A stretch of 64,000 bases of DNA from Chloroflexi bacterium 44-23 (GTDB taxonomy: Bacteria; Chloroflexota; Anaerolineae; Anaerolineales; Anaerolineaceae), in assembly GCA_001899005.1 (NCBI GenBank), contig MKUW01000015.1, positions 186,001 through 250,000 on the forward strand, written 5' to 3'. How positions within the stretch are numbered: position 1 is the first letter of the stretch; each line of letters opens with the position of its first letter. Below are positions 33,214 through 44,101 of the stretch, in pieces. The position numbers and the translations under genes are program-made. The notes below the pieces were generated by a model. It worked only from the letters and a program-made list of their open reading frames with translations, was not told where the DNA came from and did not search any database.

Positions 33214-33909
33214 CTAGCGTCTTCGCGAACCGGTTAACAAAAATACGTAGTAGAGTAAAGTGGAAATTGCTTGAATGGCTGCCGCAACGTAAGTAAGGGC
33301 AGCTGCATCCAGTACACTTTTTATTCCTTTTGATTCTTCAAGGTAAATCATTCCCGAATTAGACAGCCAGGCTTTAGCGCGGTTGCTTGCATTAAATTCG
33401 ACAGGCAACGTTACTAAAGCAAATAAGGCAGTTGCTGCAAATAGAATAACGCCTGCCCAAGCCAGGTTTTGAAAATTTAATAAAAGACCGGCAATGAAGA
33501 TTATCGGCCCCAGCCAACTTCCCAACTGAACACTTGGAACCATCGCAGATCGTATCTTCAACGCAAAATAATTTTCACTATCTTGTAATGCATGTCCTGC
33601 TTCGTGGGCAGCAACGCCTGCAGAAGCGATACTATTGCCCTGGTAAATTTCCGGGCTTAAACGCAATGTTTTCGAACGTGGATCGTAATTATCCGTTAAG
33701 AATCCCCGTGTTTGTTCAATGTTGACGTCATTCAAGCCATTCGAATCCAACATTTTGCGAGCGACTTGAGCACCGGTATAGCCAGTGGTTGTCCGTATTT
33801 GCGAATATTTTTTTAAAGCTCCCTTAACTTTTATTTGAGCCCAAAATCCCAGTAAAAGAGCTGGTAGACTGAATAGCAGATATAAGCCATAGCCGCCAAA
33901 CCCGATCAT
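33214..33909 (-). CDS. YugP-like zinc metallopeptidase, membrane protein
   Basis: GVAAHEAGHALQDSENY, GSWLGPIIFIAG, LPVEFNASNRA. Confidence 0.9.
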   Translation of the reverse strand: MIGFGGYGLYLLFSLPALLLGFWAQIKVKGALKKYSQIRTTTGYTGAQVARKMLDSNGLNDVNIEQTRGFLTDNYDPRSKTLRLSPEIYQGNSIASAGVAAHEAGHALQDSENYFALKIRSAMVPSVQLGSWLGPIIFIAGLLLNFQNLAWAGVILFAATALFALVTLPVEFNASNRAKAWLSNSGMIYLEESKGIKSVLDAAALTYVAAAIQAISTLLYYVFLLTGSRRR

Positions 33910-34008
33910 GTATATTACCTCTTTCTTAATGAAAATAACCTTTATAGAAGTATATTGAATAATTATTAAGATTGTTTAATAGATTTATCAGTTTTTTATA
34001 TACTTTTG

Positions 34009-34080
34009 TGCGCCTGCCGAGACTCGAACTCGGACTTCTGCCTTCGGAGGGCAACGTGATGTCCATTTCACTACAGGCGC
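34009..34080 (-). tRNA. tRNA-Arg (CCG)
   Basis: GCGCCTGTAGTGAAATGGACATCACGTTGCCCTCCGAAGGCAGAAGTCCGAGTTCGAGTCTCGGCAGGCGCA; loop CTCCGAA. Confidence 0.93.
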
Positions 34081-34205
34081 AAATTCTAATAAATTGTTGC
34101 AGAATTGTGTGGTTTATTTTACCATGACCGCCCGATAATAAAATTTTTCTAACGGTATTTTGTGTAACTAATAGCAGATTGGGGATACAGAAAATGTGTA
34201 ATTAT

Positions 34206-35255
34206 CTAGGAAAAAACAGTACCAATCGCATCCCGATCTGGTCGTCTGAGAACTTTTTTCCCCTCCGAAGAAAGAAAATAGACCTGGCTACCCGGATCCT
34301 CAACCTTGCCAATAATGCTGGCCAGGATTCCCTTCTCATTTAAAAAATTAACCAATCCCAGGCTCTTTAGTGGGTCAACAGCAGCAACTAAAGCGCCGGA
34401 TGAAATTGTATTTAAGGGGTTAATGTCGAAATGCTTACATATTTTTTTGGAAAGCTCCGATATTAAAATATTTTGTGGGATAAATTGTATTAATTTATTA
34501 GTTGCAATTGATAGTTCCCATAAGGTGGCTGCCAGACCGCCTTCAGTCGGATCGTGCATGGCTCGAACCCCGCCAAAAGATAATGCGCTTCTGGCAGCAG
34601 AGTAAATACCAATACCTGGATTATATAAATAATCCTTAGCTTCTTCCAATTCTTCCCGGTTGATTATTCCTGACAGTTCTGACTCAAACTCCAGGGCTAA
34701 AATGGCGGTTGTTTCAATTGCCAATTCTTTTATTAGAACGATGTCATCGCCCGATTGGATCATTGCTGGGGAGATAAAATCTTCTTTGGCAACCTCACCT
34801 AATAAAGTAGCAGAAATGATTGGCCGGTCAAAATTGTGTGTAATTTCAGTGTGCCCGCCAATGAAAGAAATTCCCATTTCCTGGCAGGCCGTAAATAATT
34901 GCGTAACAATATTATTAACCAGGTGCTCATCAGTCTTATTCTCGGGAAGAAGAATACTGGCTGAAAGCCATTTCGGGGAAGCACCGGTCGTGACAATATC
35001 ATTTACATTAACCTGGACAGCGTACCAACCAATATTCTTCGTTGCAAATGTGATTGGATCTGTTTTTACTATCAGATATTTATCACCGAAATCAATAACA
35101 GCACAATCTAAACCAATTCCAGGGCCCACAATAACACGTGAGTCTAAGATAGGCGCTAATTTGACTATCCGGTCAGCAATTTCAGGTGGTAATTTCCCTA
35201 CTGGCAACGCATTCATTAATTTCTCCGCTGGGTGCACCCACATGGACCCACCCAT
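34206..35255 (-). CDS. AIR synthase-related (HypE/ThiL-like fold) protein
   Basis: LIVKTDPITFATKNIGWYAVQVNVNDIVTTGASPKWLSASILLP, MHDPTEGGLAATLWELSIA. Confidence 0.88.
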   Translation of the reverse strand: MGGSMWVHPAEKLMNALPVGKLPPEIADRIVKLAPILDSRVIVGPGIGLDCAVIDFGDKYLIVKTDPITFATKNIGWYAVQVNVNDIVTTGASPKWLSASILLPENKTDEHLVNNIVTQLFTACQEMGISFIGGHTEITHNFDRPIISATLLGEVAKEDFISPAMIQSGDDIVLIKELAIETTAILALEFESELSGIINREELEEAKDYLYNPGIGIYSAARSALSFGGVRAMHDPTEGGLAATLWELSIATNKLIQFIPQNILISELSKKICKHFDINPLNTISSGALVAAVDPLKSLGLVNFLNEKGILASIIGKVEDPGSQVYFLSSEGKKVLRRPDRDAIGTVFS

Positions 35256-35823
35256 AAATTAAATTATCTTCTAAATAAAAAAGTTGAATTTCAGGAGGAG
35301 ACAATACGAAATTTTTTAATCTTTGCCCACATTACAACAAACTAAACGGTGGAGGGCTTTAAAATTTTGGCGCAAATCAACAGATTATTTATAATTTCTT
35401 CAATGCCCAAATCTGGGTTGATGACCAAATGAATTGTATCGTGTTTCTATTATTTTTCAAATTTTTAAGGCCCAACACCAAAAAGAATAGATTTCTGAAG
35501 TAATTTCAGTAAACTTCAAAGAACAGGCATTTGCGAGAAAATTCTAAATTCGTAACCGGATCATTCACATTTATTTTTTTGTCGTTTTAGAGATGAAGAG
35601 TATGCACCTGCCGGGTTATTCTTTTTTGAATTAGCGTAAATGAAGCGGGAAAGTTAACCAAAATTAAATACATTTAGTATCAGCAGAAAATGTGGTCGCA
35701 ATAGCACAGGCTGGACGGTTTGTCACTAATTGTGAAAACCTGTCTTATAATTGGTTCGGAACACAATTAAAGATGTGCTTGTGTTCTAAATAATTTATTT
35801 TTTACAATAATGAAGAATTAAGG

Positions 35824-36579
35824 GTGACAATGCAAATATACTTTATTCGTCATGCACAATCAGAAAATAACCACCTTTATGATATAGGTGGGCCTGTGGA
35901 TGGACGTAGTGAAGATCCGGACTTAACTCCAAAAGGAGAAAAACAACTGGAAGCGCTTCGGAAATTCTTTTCCCCATCCGTGGATCTGCCTATTAACAAA
36001 TTGGATACCGAAAAGGATCCGCAAAATCGGTTAGGTTTCCGTTTTTCACACCTTTATGCCAGCCCGATGATCCGTGCAGTCAAGACCGGTTGGGCGGTAG
36101 CTTCACTTTTTAATTTACCTTTACAATTGTGGATCGATATACATGAGACTGGGGGAATTTTCTTGGACAATAAAGATGAAGATCCAATAATCTTGCCCGG
36201 AAAGAATTCCAATTATTTTACGAAGACCTTTCCAGGAATCTTGCTGGACGAAGGGATTACCTATCAAGGTTGGTGGAACAAGCCTATTGAGACAAGGGAA
36301 GAACGCCCTACTCGCGCAAAACGAGTTTGGGACCGTATTTTATCTACCCATATGCCAGATGACTCAATCGCACTTTTCAGCCATGGTGGATTTTACAACC
36401 ACTTACTGACGGCCGTTCTTGGTCTCTATCCTCTGGAAACTGATTATGTGAAAGAAAAGTTTTTCTTTGAGTTAAATAACACTGGAATTACGCGTATAGA
36501 TGTGGACTTTGAAAAGGAGAAAGTCAGAATTTTATACAACAATAAAGTCGATTTTTTGCCCAATGATTTGATCACTTAA
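35824..36579 (+). CDS. Histidine phosphatase family protein
   Basis: MQIYFIRHAQSENN, YASPMIRAVKTGWAVA, IALFSHGGFYNHLL. Confidence 0.92.
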   Translation: MTMQIYFIRHAQSENNHLYDIGGPVDGRSEDPDLTPKGEKQLEALRKFFSPSVDLPINKLDTEKDPQNRLGFRFSHLYASPMIRAVKTGWAVASLFNLPLQLWIDIHETGGIFLDNKDEDPIILPGKNSNYFTKTFPGILLDEGITYQGWWNKPIETREERPTRAKRVWDRILSTHMPDDSIALFSHGGFYNHLLTAVLGLYPLETDYVKEKFFFELNNTGITRIDVDFEKEKVRILYNNKVDFLPNDLIT

Positions 36580-36889
36580 CGCCTGATATCAGGATTGTAC
36601 AGATAAATGGGTATTTTAATGTGCTTAAAGGCTACTTCAAATACTTATTGAATGAGAAAATTAAGTTTCCCGTGATTGATTAAATTGTCTATTTGAAATA
36701 ACGTACCCAACTATGCTTACTAAAGCAACTTTGTTTGAAAGACAAATATCCATATTAGATAGGCTTAAATAAAGTACCGTAATCATTTAACTATCCACAT
36801 CAGAATATACTCGTTATAATACTGAAATTACCGTAGCATTTTAATCATTTTTGGAGGTGATCCCGAAAAATTGTACTTTACAAAAGGTT

Positions 36890-37040
36890 AGGAAAGCGCA
36901 TGGACCATTGCCGAATGGTTGACGAGGAAGAAGGTTCCCCAAAGCGATTTGGGGTTAACCGTAAATTGAGTGTTTAGATTATTTTACGGGAAAATCGAAA
37001 GGTCAGCGGATGCCTTCCAGGTGCGAGTCACCTGTACCTA
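36890..37040 (+). ncRNA. Probable glmS ribozyme (GlcN6P-activated), variant with extra hairpins
   Basis: GGAAA|GCGC..TGGACCATT-GCCG-AATGGTTGACGAGG...AATCGAAAGGTCAGCGGATGCCTTCC, directly upstream of glmS. P1 ACCATT/AATGGT and the GUUGACGAGG and GCGGAUGCC core strings match the ribozyme consensus. Confidence 0.85.
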
Positions 37041-37095
37041 CACCTTAAATTAAAATAAATTTTAGATAACTTTGCTATTTAATTGGAGTAGGCAT

Positions 37096-38937
37096 ATGTG
37101 TGGAATTGTTGGCTATATCGGAGATCGCGATGCGACTCCGATCATTATCAACGGATTAAAAAAACTGGAATACCGCGGGTATGATTCTGCGGGGATTGCA
37201 GTTTTGCAAAATGGGAAAATTGAGGTCCGACGTGACGCCGGAAAACTAAGAAAATTAACCGCAATTGTTGATATGCAACCATTAGCTGGCAATTTGGGCA
37301 TAGGTCATACCCGCTGGGCAACGCATGGCATGCCAACGGCAAATAATGCGCATCCTCACATTGGCAGTACCGGTGAAGTCGTTGTGGTTCATAATGGTAT
37401 CGTTGAAAATTATCTGGAACTTAAAGAAGAATTAAGGTCAGAGGGGGTGGAATTTAAAACTGATACGGATACGGAAACAATTGTCCATTTGATTGAATTA
37501 AATTTATCCTCTGGCCTCAACTTTGAAAATGCGACACTGGCAGCTCTGAAACGATTAAAAGGCGCACACGGAATTGTTACTTTTTCAACTCGTGAACCGG
37601 ATAAGATCATCGCTGCCCGAATTGGAAACGCTGGCGGAGTAGTTATAGGCTTGGGAGAAAATGAGAATTTTATTGCTTCGGATATCCCGGCGATCCTTGA
37701 GCACACCCGACGTGTAATCTTTTTAGAATCGGAACAAATTGTCCTGCTCGGTCGTGATCAGATAACAATTAAGGATTTTGATGGGGCGGTTCTTCATCCT
37801 GAAATACAAATTATCTCCTGGGATCCTGTTTCAGCGGAAAAAGGGGAATACCGTCATTTTATGTACAAGGAAATTCATGAGCAGGTACGATCCTTGACGG
37901 ATACTCTGGCTGGCAGAGTAGATTTCGAAAACGGATTCATTCAATTGCCGGAACTCAATCTGACAGCTGAAAATGCAAAATCTTTTCAACGAATAATTAT
38001 CACAGCTTGCGGTACTGCAGCATATGCAGGAATGGTCGGAAAATTATTAATTGAACAAATTGCCCGGATACCGGTGGAAGTGGATATTGCTTCAGAATTT
38101 CGATACAGGGACCCGATTATTGATGAAACCACGTTGGTGATTGCAATCAGCCAATCAGGTGAAACAGCAGATACTCTGGCAGCAATGGAGCTCGCGAAAC
38201 GAAAAAGGGCTACTTTATGGTCAATTGTAAATGTATTGGGTTCGCAAGCGACGCGCCTCTCTGATGGGTTTATTTCGATGCAAACTGGGCCGGAGATTGG
38301 AGTAGCTTCAACAAAAGCATTTACAGCCCCATTGGTGGATTTATACATGATCGCGCTCCTGTTAGCAGACATGCGAGGCACCATTTCAAAAGAGAAACGA
38401 AAACAATTGGTTAGCGATTTACGGCTCGTACCTGCGCTTGTAGGACAGGTTCTCGAGCTCGATAAAGATATCATGAATATTGCAAAAGAATTTAAGTACA
38501 TGCGTAATACTTTTTATCTCGGTAGAGGGATTAATATGCCCATTGCTTATGAAGGTGCGCTTAAGTTGAAAGAAATTTCTTATATTCACGCTGAAGCGTA
38601 CCCGGCCGGCGAAATGAAACATGGTCCAATAGCATTGGTGGATCGAGATTTTCCAGTTCTGGCTATTGTTCCAAAGGATCCCTGGTATGAAAAAATGATT
38701 AGTCAAATCGAGCAAGTAAATGCTCGTGGTGGTTCTGTTTTGGCAGTGGCCACGAAAGGTGATGAACGCATCAAAGAGTTAGCGGATCACATTTTCTGGA
38801 TACCTGAGACACCCTGGCTGCTCAGTCCTGTGATTGCTGTTATCCCACTACAACTATTTGCATACCATATTGCCTCATTACGAGGCTTGGATGTTGATCA
38901 ACCACGCAATTTAGCCAAATCGGTTACCGTGGAATAA
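37096..38937 (+). CDS. glmS: Glutamine--fructose-6-phosphate aminotransferase (isomerizing)
   Basis: MCGIVGYIGDRDATPIIINGLKKLEYRGYDSAGIAV; SIS domains; C-terminus DVDQPRNLAKSVTVE. Confidence 0.98.
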   Translation: MCGIVGYIGDRDATPIIINGLKKLEYRGYDSAGIAVLQNGKIEVRRDAGKLRKLTAIVDMQPLAGNLGIGHTRWATHGMPTANNAHPHIGSTGEVVVVHNGIVENYLELKEELRSEGVEFKTDTDTETIVHLIELNLSSGLNFENATLAALKRLKGAHGIVTFSTREPDKIIAARIGNAGGVVIGLGENENFIASDIPAILEHTRRVIFLESEQIVLLGRDQITIKDFDGAVLHPEIQIISWDPVSAEKGEYRHFMYKEIHEQVRSLTDTLAGRVDFENGFIQLPELNLTAENAKSFQRIIITACGTAAYAGMVGKLLIEQIARIPVEVDIASEFRYRDPIIDETTLVIAISQSGETADTLAAMELAKRKRATLWSIVNVLGSQATRLSDGFISMQTGPEIGVASTKAFTAPLVDLYMIALLLADMRGTISKEKRKQLVSDLRLVPALVGQVLELDKDIMNIAKEFKYMRNTFYLGRGINMPIAYEGALKLKEISYIHAEAYPAGEMKHGPIALVDRDFPVLAIVPKDPWYEKMISQIEQVNARGGSVLAVATKGDERIKELADHIFWIPETPWLLSPVIAVIPLQLFAYHIASLRGLDVDQPRNLAKSVTVE

Positions 38938-38944
38938 TGAATAC

Positions 38945-39544
38945 TTATTGGTTACGAGAAATCCAGCTCTCCAAATTAGCCGGTTGTTGAAAAGTCTGTA
39001 AACTGCTCAGTAGCAACGCGGGCTCTTTTTCGATTACCATCAACACTTTGTGTTGATCGTAAATAAAATTCTCTGCGAGTGCATGATTGACGAGCGCAAT
39101 TAATGGGTCGTAATAATTGCTTGTGTTTAAAAGACCGATAGGTTTATGATGGATCCCGATTTGAGCCCATGTTAATGTTTCGAACAACTCATCAAAGGTT
39201 CCAAAACCGCCAGGTAATGCAATAAACGCATCTGCCATTTCGCTCATTCGTGCTTTTCTCGTTTGGATATGATTCACAACTTCCAGGCGTGAAAGGTGGC
39301 TATGAATAAGTTGGCCTTGATTTAGATTATCCGGAACAATTCCAATTACCACCCCGCCAGCTTCCAGAGCGCCATCTGCCAATGCGCCCATCAGCCCCGT
39401 TTTCCCTGCGCCATAAACAATTTCGATTGCATTTTCTGCGAGCAATTTGCCGGTTTGGTAGGCAGCCTGATAGAAATCAGATTTCACCCCATCTGCTGAG
39501 CCACAATAAACACAAATTCTTCTAATGTTATTTTTAGCAACCAC
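38945..39544 (-). CDS. LOG family protein (TIGR00730)
   Basis: ICVYCGSADG, ALPGGFGTFDELFETLTWAQIGIHHKPIGLLN. Confidence 0.94.
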   Translation of the reverse strand: MVAKNNIRRICVYCGSADGVKSDFYQAAYQTGKLLAENAIEIVYGAGKTGLMGALADGALEAGGVVIGIVPDNLNQGQLIHSHLSRLEVVNHIQTRKARMSEMADAFIALPGGFGTFDELFETLTWAQIGIHHKPIGLLNTSNYYDPLIALVNHALAENFIYDQHKVLMVIEKEPALLLSSLQTFQQPANLESWISRNQ

Positions 39545-39565
39545 TATTTAATCTCATATTCTTTC

Positions 39566-40906
39566 TCAGTATTTTAGAGAACTGCCACCAATAAATTCAC
39601 GAATGACAGAATCGCTTGGGATTAATGATTCATCAATAAGTGCGGGAATATCTTCCAGTGCAGCCCGGTTTCTTTTAGCGCGGATGTAAGCATCTGTTTT
39701 GAGAGGGTCGCCTTCCAATTCGGTGGTCCATTTTTGAAATTCATTCATTAATTTCGGCTTATAGTAGCAAAGCTCATACGGCATAGCTGAATTGACGATG
39801 TAATCTGCGTGAGAAACAAATGGAATAATGTTACGCATTTCACTGGTCCTTACGTAATGCCAATGCATCAACGTTTTGGTCGGGTCATAGGATCGGTGGG
39901 ATGCATCCCGCAGCATTCTGCGAAGCAGACGAATATCTGTCCAACGAATATATTCGCCATAAGAAGTTTTCAATTGCAATAATGGTTCAAGATAAAGTTT
40001 AAATTTATGCTCATCGCCGACACTATCAGTCATTGGTGGATAAAGTCCATGGAGACTATCGATAAGGATGATTTCATTTTCTGCCAAATGCATTGGTGTC
40101 AAATCACTGGAGCGCATGCCGGTCTTGAAATCATAATATGGCACATAAATTTCTTCTCCGGCAACTAATTTTGATAAGTGTTGGTTAATTAATTCCAAAT
40201 CCAGAGCTTGGGGAGTTTCGAAATCATAATCGCCAAACTCATCTTTTGGATGCATATCCAGATTAAAAAAATAATTGTCGACATTTAATGTGGTCAGTTT
40301 AAGGCCAAGATGTTCCAGTCTTTGCCCAAGCTTGATTGTACTGGTCGTTTTGCCTGATGACGAAGGTCCTGTGATAATCACAATTTTGAGGCTATCTTTA
40401 TTTAGTGCAACCATTTCGGTTACATTTTCTATATCTTCTTCATATTTCTGTTCACTGGCAGTAATTATTTCAGCAATTTCACCTTTGGCAATTCTTCGCG
40501 CAAGTCCGGCAGTCGTATTTAAATCCTGATCAATGGCCCAGTCCAGAACATGCCAAATTTTTGCCCATGGGATGTTGACGGATGGGCGTGAGGCCAGTTC
40601 TGCACGTTCCTGTCGTTTTTTTGCACGGTCATCACGATAGAGAATATAAGCTTTTGCAACTTTAACATCCCCATTTTCAATTAAGACTTTTTCAACTGTA
40701 TCTTGAATATCTTCAATGGTTGGAATCTTATTCACGCCATAATGCTTTTCCAAATCTGCAACCACAAGATCACTAATTTGCCGCGATCTTTGCAAATTAC
40801 GCTCACCAACTGCAACAGAAGCACGGTAGATTGCATTCGTAATACGCTCTGGAGTAAAGGAGACAACTGCGCCGCTTCGTTTTAGTACATGTGTGATTGT
40901 ACTCAT
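39566..40906 (-). CDS. ATP-cone domain fused to uridine kinase/phosphoribulokinase-like domain
   Basis: N-terminal ATP-cone (VLKRSGAVVSFTPERITNAIYRA...), Walker A IITGPSSSGKTTSTIKL, LIDSLHGLYPPM. Confidence 0.88.
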   Translation of the reverse strand: MSTITHVLKRSGAVVSFTPERITNAIYRASVAVGERNLQRSRQISDLVVADLEKHYGVNKIPTIEDIQDTVEKVLIENGDVKVAKAYILYRDDRAKKRQERAELASRPSVNIPWAKIWHVLDWAIDQDLNTTAGLARRIAKGEIAEIITASEQKYEEDIENVTEMVALNKDSLKIVIITGPSSSGKTTSTIKLGQRLEHLGLKLTTLNVDNYFFNLDMHPKDEFGDYDFETPQALDLELINQHLSKLVAGEEIYVPYYDFKTGMRSSDLTPMHLAENEIILIDSLHGLYPPMTDSVGDEHKFKLYLEPLLQLKTSYGEYIRWTDIRLLRRMLRDASHRSYDPTKTLMHWHYVRTSEMRNIIPFVSHADYIVNSAMPYELCYYKPKLMNEFQKWTTELEGDPLKTDAYIRAKRNRAALEDIPALIDESLIPSDSVIREFIGGSSLKY

Positions 40907-40954
40907 TTCATCACCTTTTTACTTATTTTATCTTACTCGCAACAAAATAAATAA

Positions 40955-41572
40955 TCAATTTGAATGAGGAATTAATTTGCCCACTGGGGTAAGGGGTAAA
41001 TGGAACTTGCAATTTTGGTGACCGATCACGGGATGTAAATGAACACAATTTTGCTTCGTGATTTTTGAGATAAATCTTGAATCAATTTCGCAAAACTCCT
41101 GATGTTTCTCTATTAATTGTCGGTAAGGGCAATTTGTGATAATTATTTCAGGTCCTTGGGCATGGGATTCCCAACGTGCCTGGTAATTGCGCTCATTTAA
41201 CGCCTTAATTAGCCGGTTTAAGCGTTGTATCAATGGTAAATGTGGATCAATATCAACTTTCTTGTATAAAGCGTTATTGAGCAAATTTATCAATGTTTCA
41301 TGATCTTCAAAATATTGGAAAAGCATATCAATCATTTCAAAATAATTGTCTGGTTGATGTGTGGGATTAATTGTAAATCGCTTTGCAGGTCTACCGCGCG
41401 AAATTCTTGTTGTATGACCTGCATCAATTATTTTTCCATGTTCAATTAATACCTTTAAATGATGGCGTATGTTGGCTTTGGTCACGTTAATATGTAAGCT
41501 CAGTTCTAAGACCGTCGAAGGATTATGATTGGATAAAAATGCGAGTATTTCTTCACTGGTAGTTTTTGCCAT
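40955..41572 (-). CDS. SufR-like winged-helix regulator with C-terminal four-cysteine motif
   Basis: N-terminal HTH; CPYRQLIEKHQEFCEIDSRFISKITKQNCVHLHPVIGHQNC = C-x12-C-x14-C-x11-C. Confidence 0.8.
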   Translation of the reverse strand: MAKTTSEEILAFLSNHNPSTVLELSLHINVTKANIRHHLKVLIEHGKIIDAGHTTRISRGRPAKRFTINPTHQPDNYFEMIDMLFQYFEDHETLINLLNNALYKKVDIDPHLPLIQRLNRLIKALNERNYQARWESHAQGPEIIITNCPYRQLIEKHQEFCEIDSRFISKITKQNCVHLHPVIGHQNCKFHLPLTPVGKLIPHSN

Positions 41573-41590
41573 GTCATTATTTTACATCAA

Positions 41591-41614
41591 TTAAGCAAAT
41601 AAAATTTTGCTTAA
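41591..41614. promoter_or_regulatory. Perfect inverted repeat, candidate operator
   Basis: TTAAGCAAA-TAAAAT-TTTGCTTAA between the regulator and nuoB. Confidence 0.65.
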
Positions 41615-41621
41615 TTGCATA

Positions 41622-41649
41622 TTGACACCTGTGCCTGAAAGGTTACAAT
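41622..41649 (+). promoter_or_regulatory. Sigma70-like promoter for nuoB operon
   Basis: TTGACA - 16 nt - TACAAT. Confidence 0.65.
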
Positions 41650-41691
41650 CAGATTGGTATCAAGACTAAATCCATTTATGGAGGATTTCTC

Positions 41692-42357
41692 ATGGTAAAT
41701 GAAGGATTGAACAAACCTGGCGTAGATATACCAGAGGAGATGCAAAATCAGGTCGCCATAACCACCCTTGATCGAATTTACAATTGGAGCCGTTCCAAGT
41801 CGTTGTGGCCGATGATGTTTGGGTTGGCTTGCTGTGCAATTGAAATGATGATCACTGCTTCAAGCCGTTTTGACTTTTCGCGCTTTGGGATGGAGGTCAT
41901 GAGACCAAGTCCACGGCAAGCTGATGTCATGCTTGTTTCAGGGACCGTTACAAAAAAGATGATCCCTCAAATCGTTCGTTTATATAATCAGATGCCAGAA
42001 CCAAGGTATGTGCTGGCCATGGGTGCTTGCGCTTCAGGGGGAGGACCATTCAAAGAAGGTTACAATGTTGTTTCTGGAGTGGACAAATTTATACCGGTAG
42101 ATATTTACGTGCCTGGCTGCCCACCTACACCTCAAGCGCTTTTGCATGGCTTGATTACATTGACGAAGAAAATTGAAACTGAGAAATTGAGTGAAGCTGA
42201 ATGGTATAGGAAGGACTTTGAAGAAGAAATTCCTGTTCCGATTTTAGGACCAGATTTAATTGACCCACGTAATTTTGAAAGAATCAAACAGGTTTCGCGT
42301 GAGCAATTAGAGGCGAAAGTTTTAGATGAATCGATTTCAACGGAAGATACGCTATGA
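41692..42357 (+). CDS. nuoB: NADH-quinone oxidoreductase subunit B
   Basis: [39 protein letters not shown]. Confidence 0.96.
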   Translation: MVNEGLNKPGVDIPEEMQNQVAITTLDRIYNWSRSKSLWPMMFGLACCAIEMMITASSRFDFSRFGMEVMRPSPRQADVMLVSGTVTKKMIPQIVRLYNQMPEPRYVLAMGACASGGGPFKEGYNVVSGVDKFIPVDIYVPGCPPTPQALLHGLITLTKKIETEKLSEAEWYRKDFEEEIPVPILGPDLIDPRNFERIKQVSREQLEAKVLDESISTEDTL

Positions 42358-44087
42358 GTGACCCTATTCTTGTTTCAACAATTCCTGATTTCCACATTCT
42401 CTATCCCGAGAATGTGCATCAAGACGAGCGCCCTGGATACACGGGTTTTATTGTGCAAAGCCCCTTCCTACTTGAATTTGCAAAAGCTATTCGTGATGAT
42501 TGGGGTTATGATTTTCTCACTTCTGTAACAGCAGTTGATTTTTTCCCTGAAACATTTGAAGTTGTTTATCATTTGTTCCGCTCCTTGGGAGGAGGAGTGC
42601 TTACGTTCAAAGTTGTATTACCGAGAGAGAATCCTAAAATCGATTCCCTTTACAATATTTTTCCCGGCAGTGAGTTACAAGAACGTGAAGTCTATGATAT
42701 GTATGGAATTGTTTTTGTAAATCATCCTGATTTGCGCCGAATATTATTATGGGAGGGTTTTGCAGGCTGGCCATTGCGCAAAGATTGGAAAGAAGCATAT
42801 TTTGAGGAAGAAAGCAAACCATTTTCTTCACGCTGGCCAAATGGTGAAGCTGTGCGTTCCGAGAGTGCTAATCCTTTTCATGCAAACCTTAAATATCCAC
42901 CAGGGTTTGATCCCGAAAAATGGATTCCTGATGGCGAAGATGCACTCTACATGGGTTTGAAACAACCCGAAAACTCGGACGGGATGAACACCGATTATAT
43001 GATTGTTAATTTAGGTCCACAGCACCCATCAACACATGGTGTCTTTCGCATGGCAGCACTTGTGGATGGTGAAACGGTTGTGGATTTGAAACCGGTAGTC
43101 GGCTATTTGCATCGTAACCATGAAAAAATTGGAGAACGAAATACTTATTTGCAAAATATGCCCTTCACCGATCGAATTGATTACATCAACGCCATGAGTA
43201 ACAATTTTGGATATGCGCTGGCAGTTGAGAAACTGATGGGAATTAAGCCACCAGAACGAGCTGAATATATTCGCGTCATTATGGCCGAACTTTCACGTAT
43301 TCAAAGCCATTTCATGGTGACAGGTTTCCTGCTTAATGACCTTGGTGCTTTTTTCACACCGGCACTCTACGCGCTGAAGGAACGTGAATTAATCCTGGAT
43401 ATTTTCGAAGAGGTTTCTGGGTCGCGCATGATGTGTAACTATTTTCGTTTTGGAGGGTTGGCACGTGATCTACCTGAAGGCGTTTTAAAGAAGATTCACG
43501 ACCTGGCATTTAATCGCCTACCTCGAAAAATTGACGAAATGGATGAGCTGTTAACTGAGAATGAAATTGTAACTGCCCGCTGCAAAGGGATTGGAATTTT
43601 GAGTGCTGAGAGAGCTATCGCGCTTTCTGCGGTTGGCCCTATCTTGCGCGCTTCCGGGGTGCCTTACGATATCCGCAGAGCTGACCCCTATAGTATCTAC
43701 GATCGCTTCGATTTCGATGTAATCGTTCGCTATCATGGCGATATCTATGATCGCTATCTGGTTCGGATTGAAGAAATGCGCGAGAGTGCTCGCATTTTGC
43801 AGCAGGCAATTAAACAGATTCCTGAAGGTCCAATCTTTGAAGGAAAATCTCAATACCAGGTTAAGGTGCCACCTGGAGAAAGTTATGGGAGAGTGGAAGG
43901 CCCACGTGGAGAGCTTGGTTTTTATGTTGTTTCGAATGGACAGCCAAATCCGGTTCGATACCATATTAGAGCACCATCGTTTATAAATTTAACCGGTTTA
44001 CAAGAAATGTGTCGAAATGAAAAGATTGCTGATGCTGTTGCGATCCTTGGTTCTATTGATATTGTCTTAGGCGAAGTAGATCGCTGA
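42354..44087 (+). CDS. nuoCD: NADH-quinone oxidoreductase subunit C/D fusion
   Basis: Nuo[26 protein letters not shown]; Nuo[35 protein letters not shown]-terminus [12 protein letters not shown]. Confidence 0.95.
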   Translation: MSDPILVSTIPDFHILYPENVHQDERPGYTGFIVQSPFLLEFAKAIRDDWGYDFLTSVTAVDFFPETFEVVYHLFRSLGGGVLTFKVVLPRENPKIDSLYNIFPGSELQEREVYDMYGIVFVNHPDLRRILLWEGFAGWPLRKDWKEAYFEEESKPFSSRWPNGEAVRSESANPFHANLKYPPGFDPEKWIPDGEDALYMGLKQPENSDGMNTDYMIVNLGPQHPSTHGVFRMAALVDGETVVDLKPVVGYLHRNHEKIGERNTYLQNMPFTDRIDYINAMSNNFGYALAVEKLMGIKPPERAEYIRVIMAELSRIQSHFMVTGFLLNDLGAFFTPALYALKERELILDIFEEVSGSRMMCNYFRFGGLARDLPEGVLKKIHDLAFNRLPRKIDEMDELLTENEIVTARCKGIGILSAERAIALSAVGPILRASGVPYDIRRADPYSIYDRFDFDVIVRYHGDIYDRYLVRIEEMRESARILQQAIKQIPEGPIFEGKSQYQVKVPPGESYGRVEGPRGELGFYVVSNGQPNPVRYHIRAPSFINLTGLQEMCRNEKIADAVAILGSIDIVLGEVDR

Positions 44088-44101
44088 AACCAGGAGGTAA
44101 T

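Noticed and set aside
37072-37095. Extended glmS start MLFNWSRH
   Set aside because: GlmS must begin with Cys at position 2 (MCGIVGYIG) for glutaminase activity, so ATG 37096 is the start.
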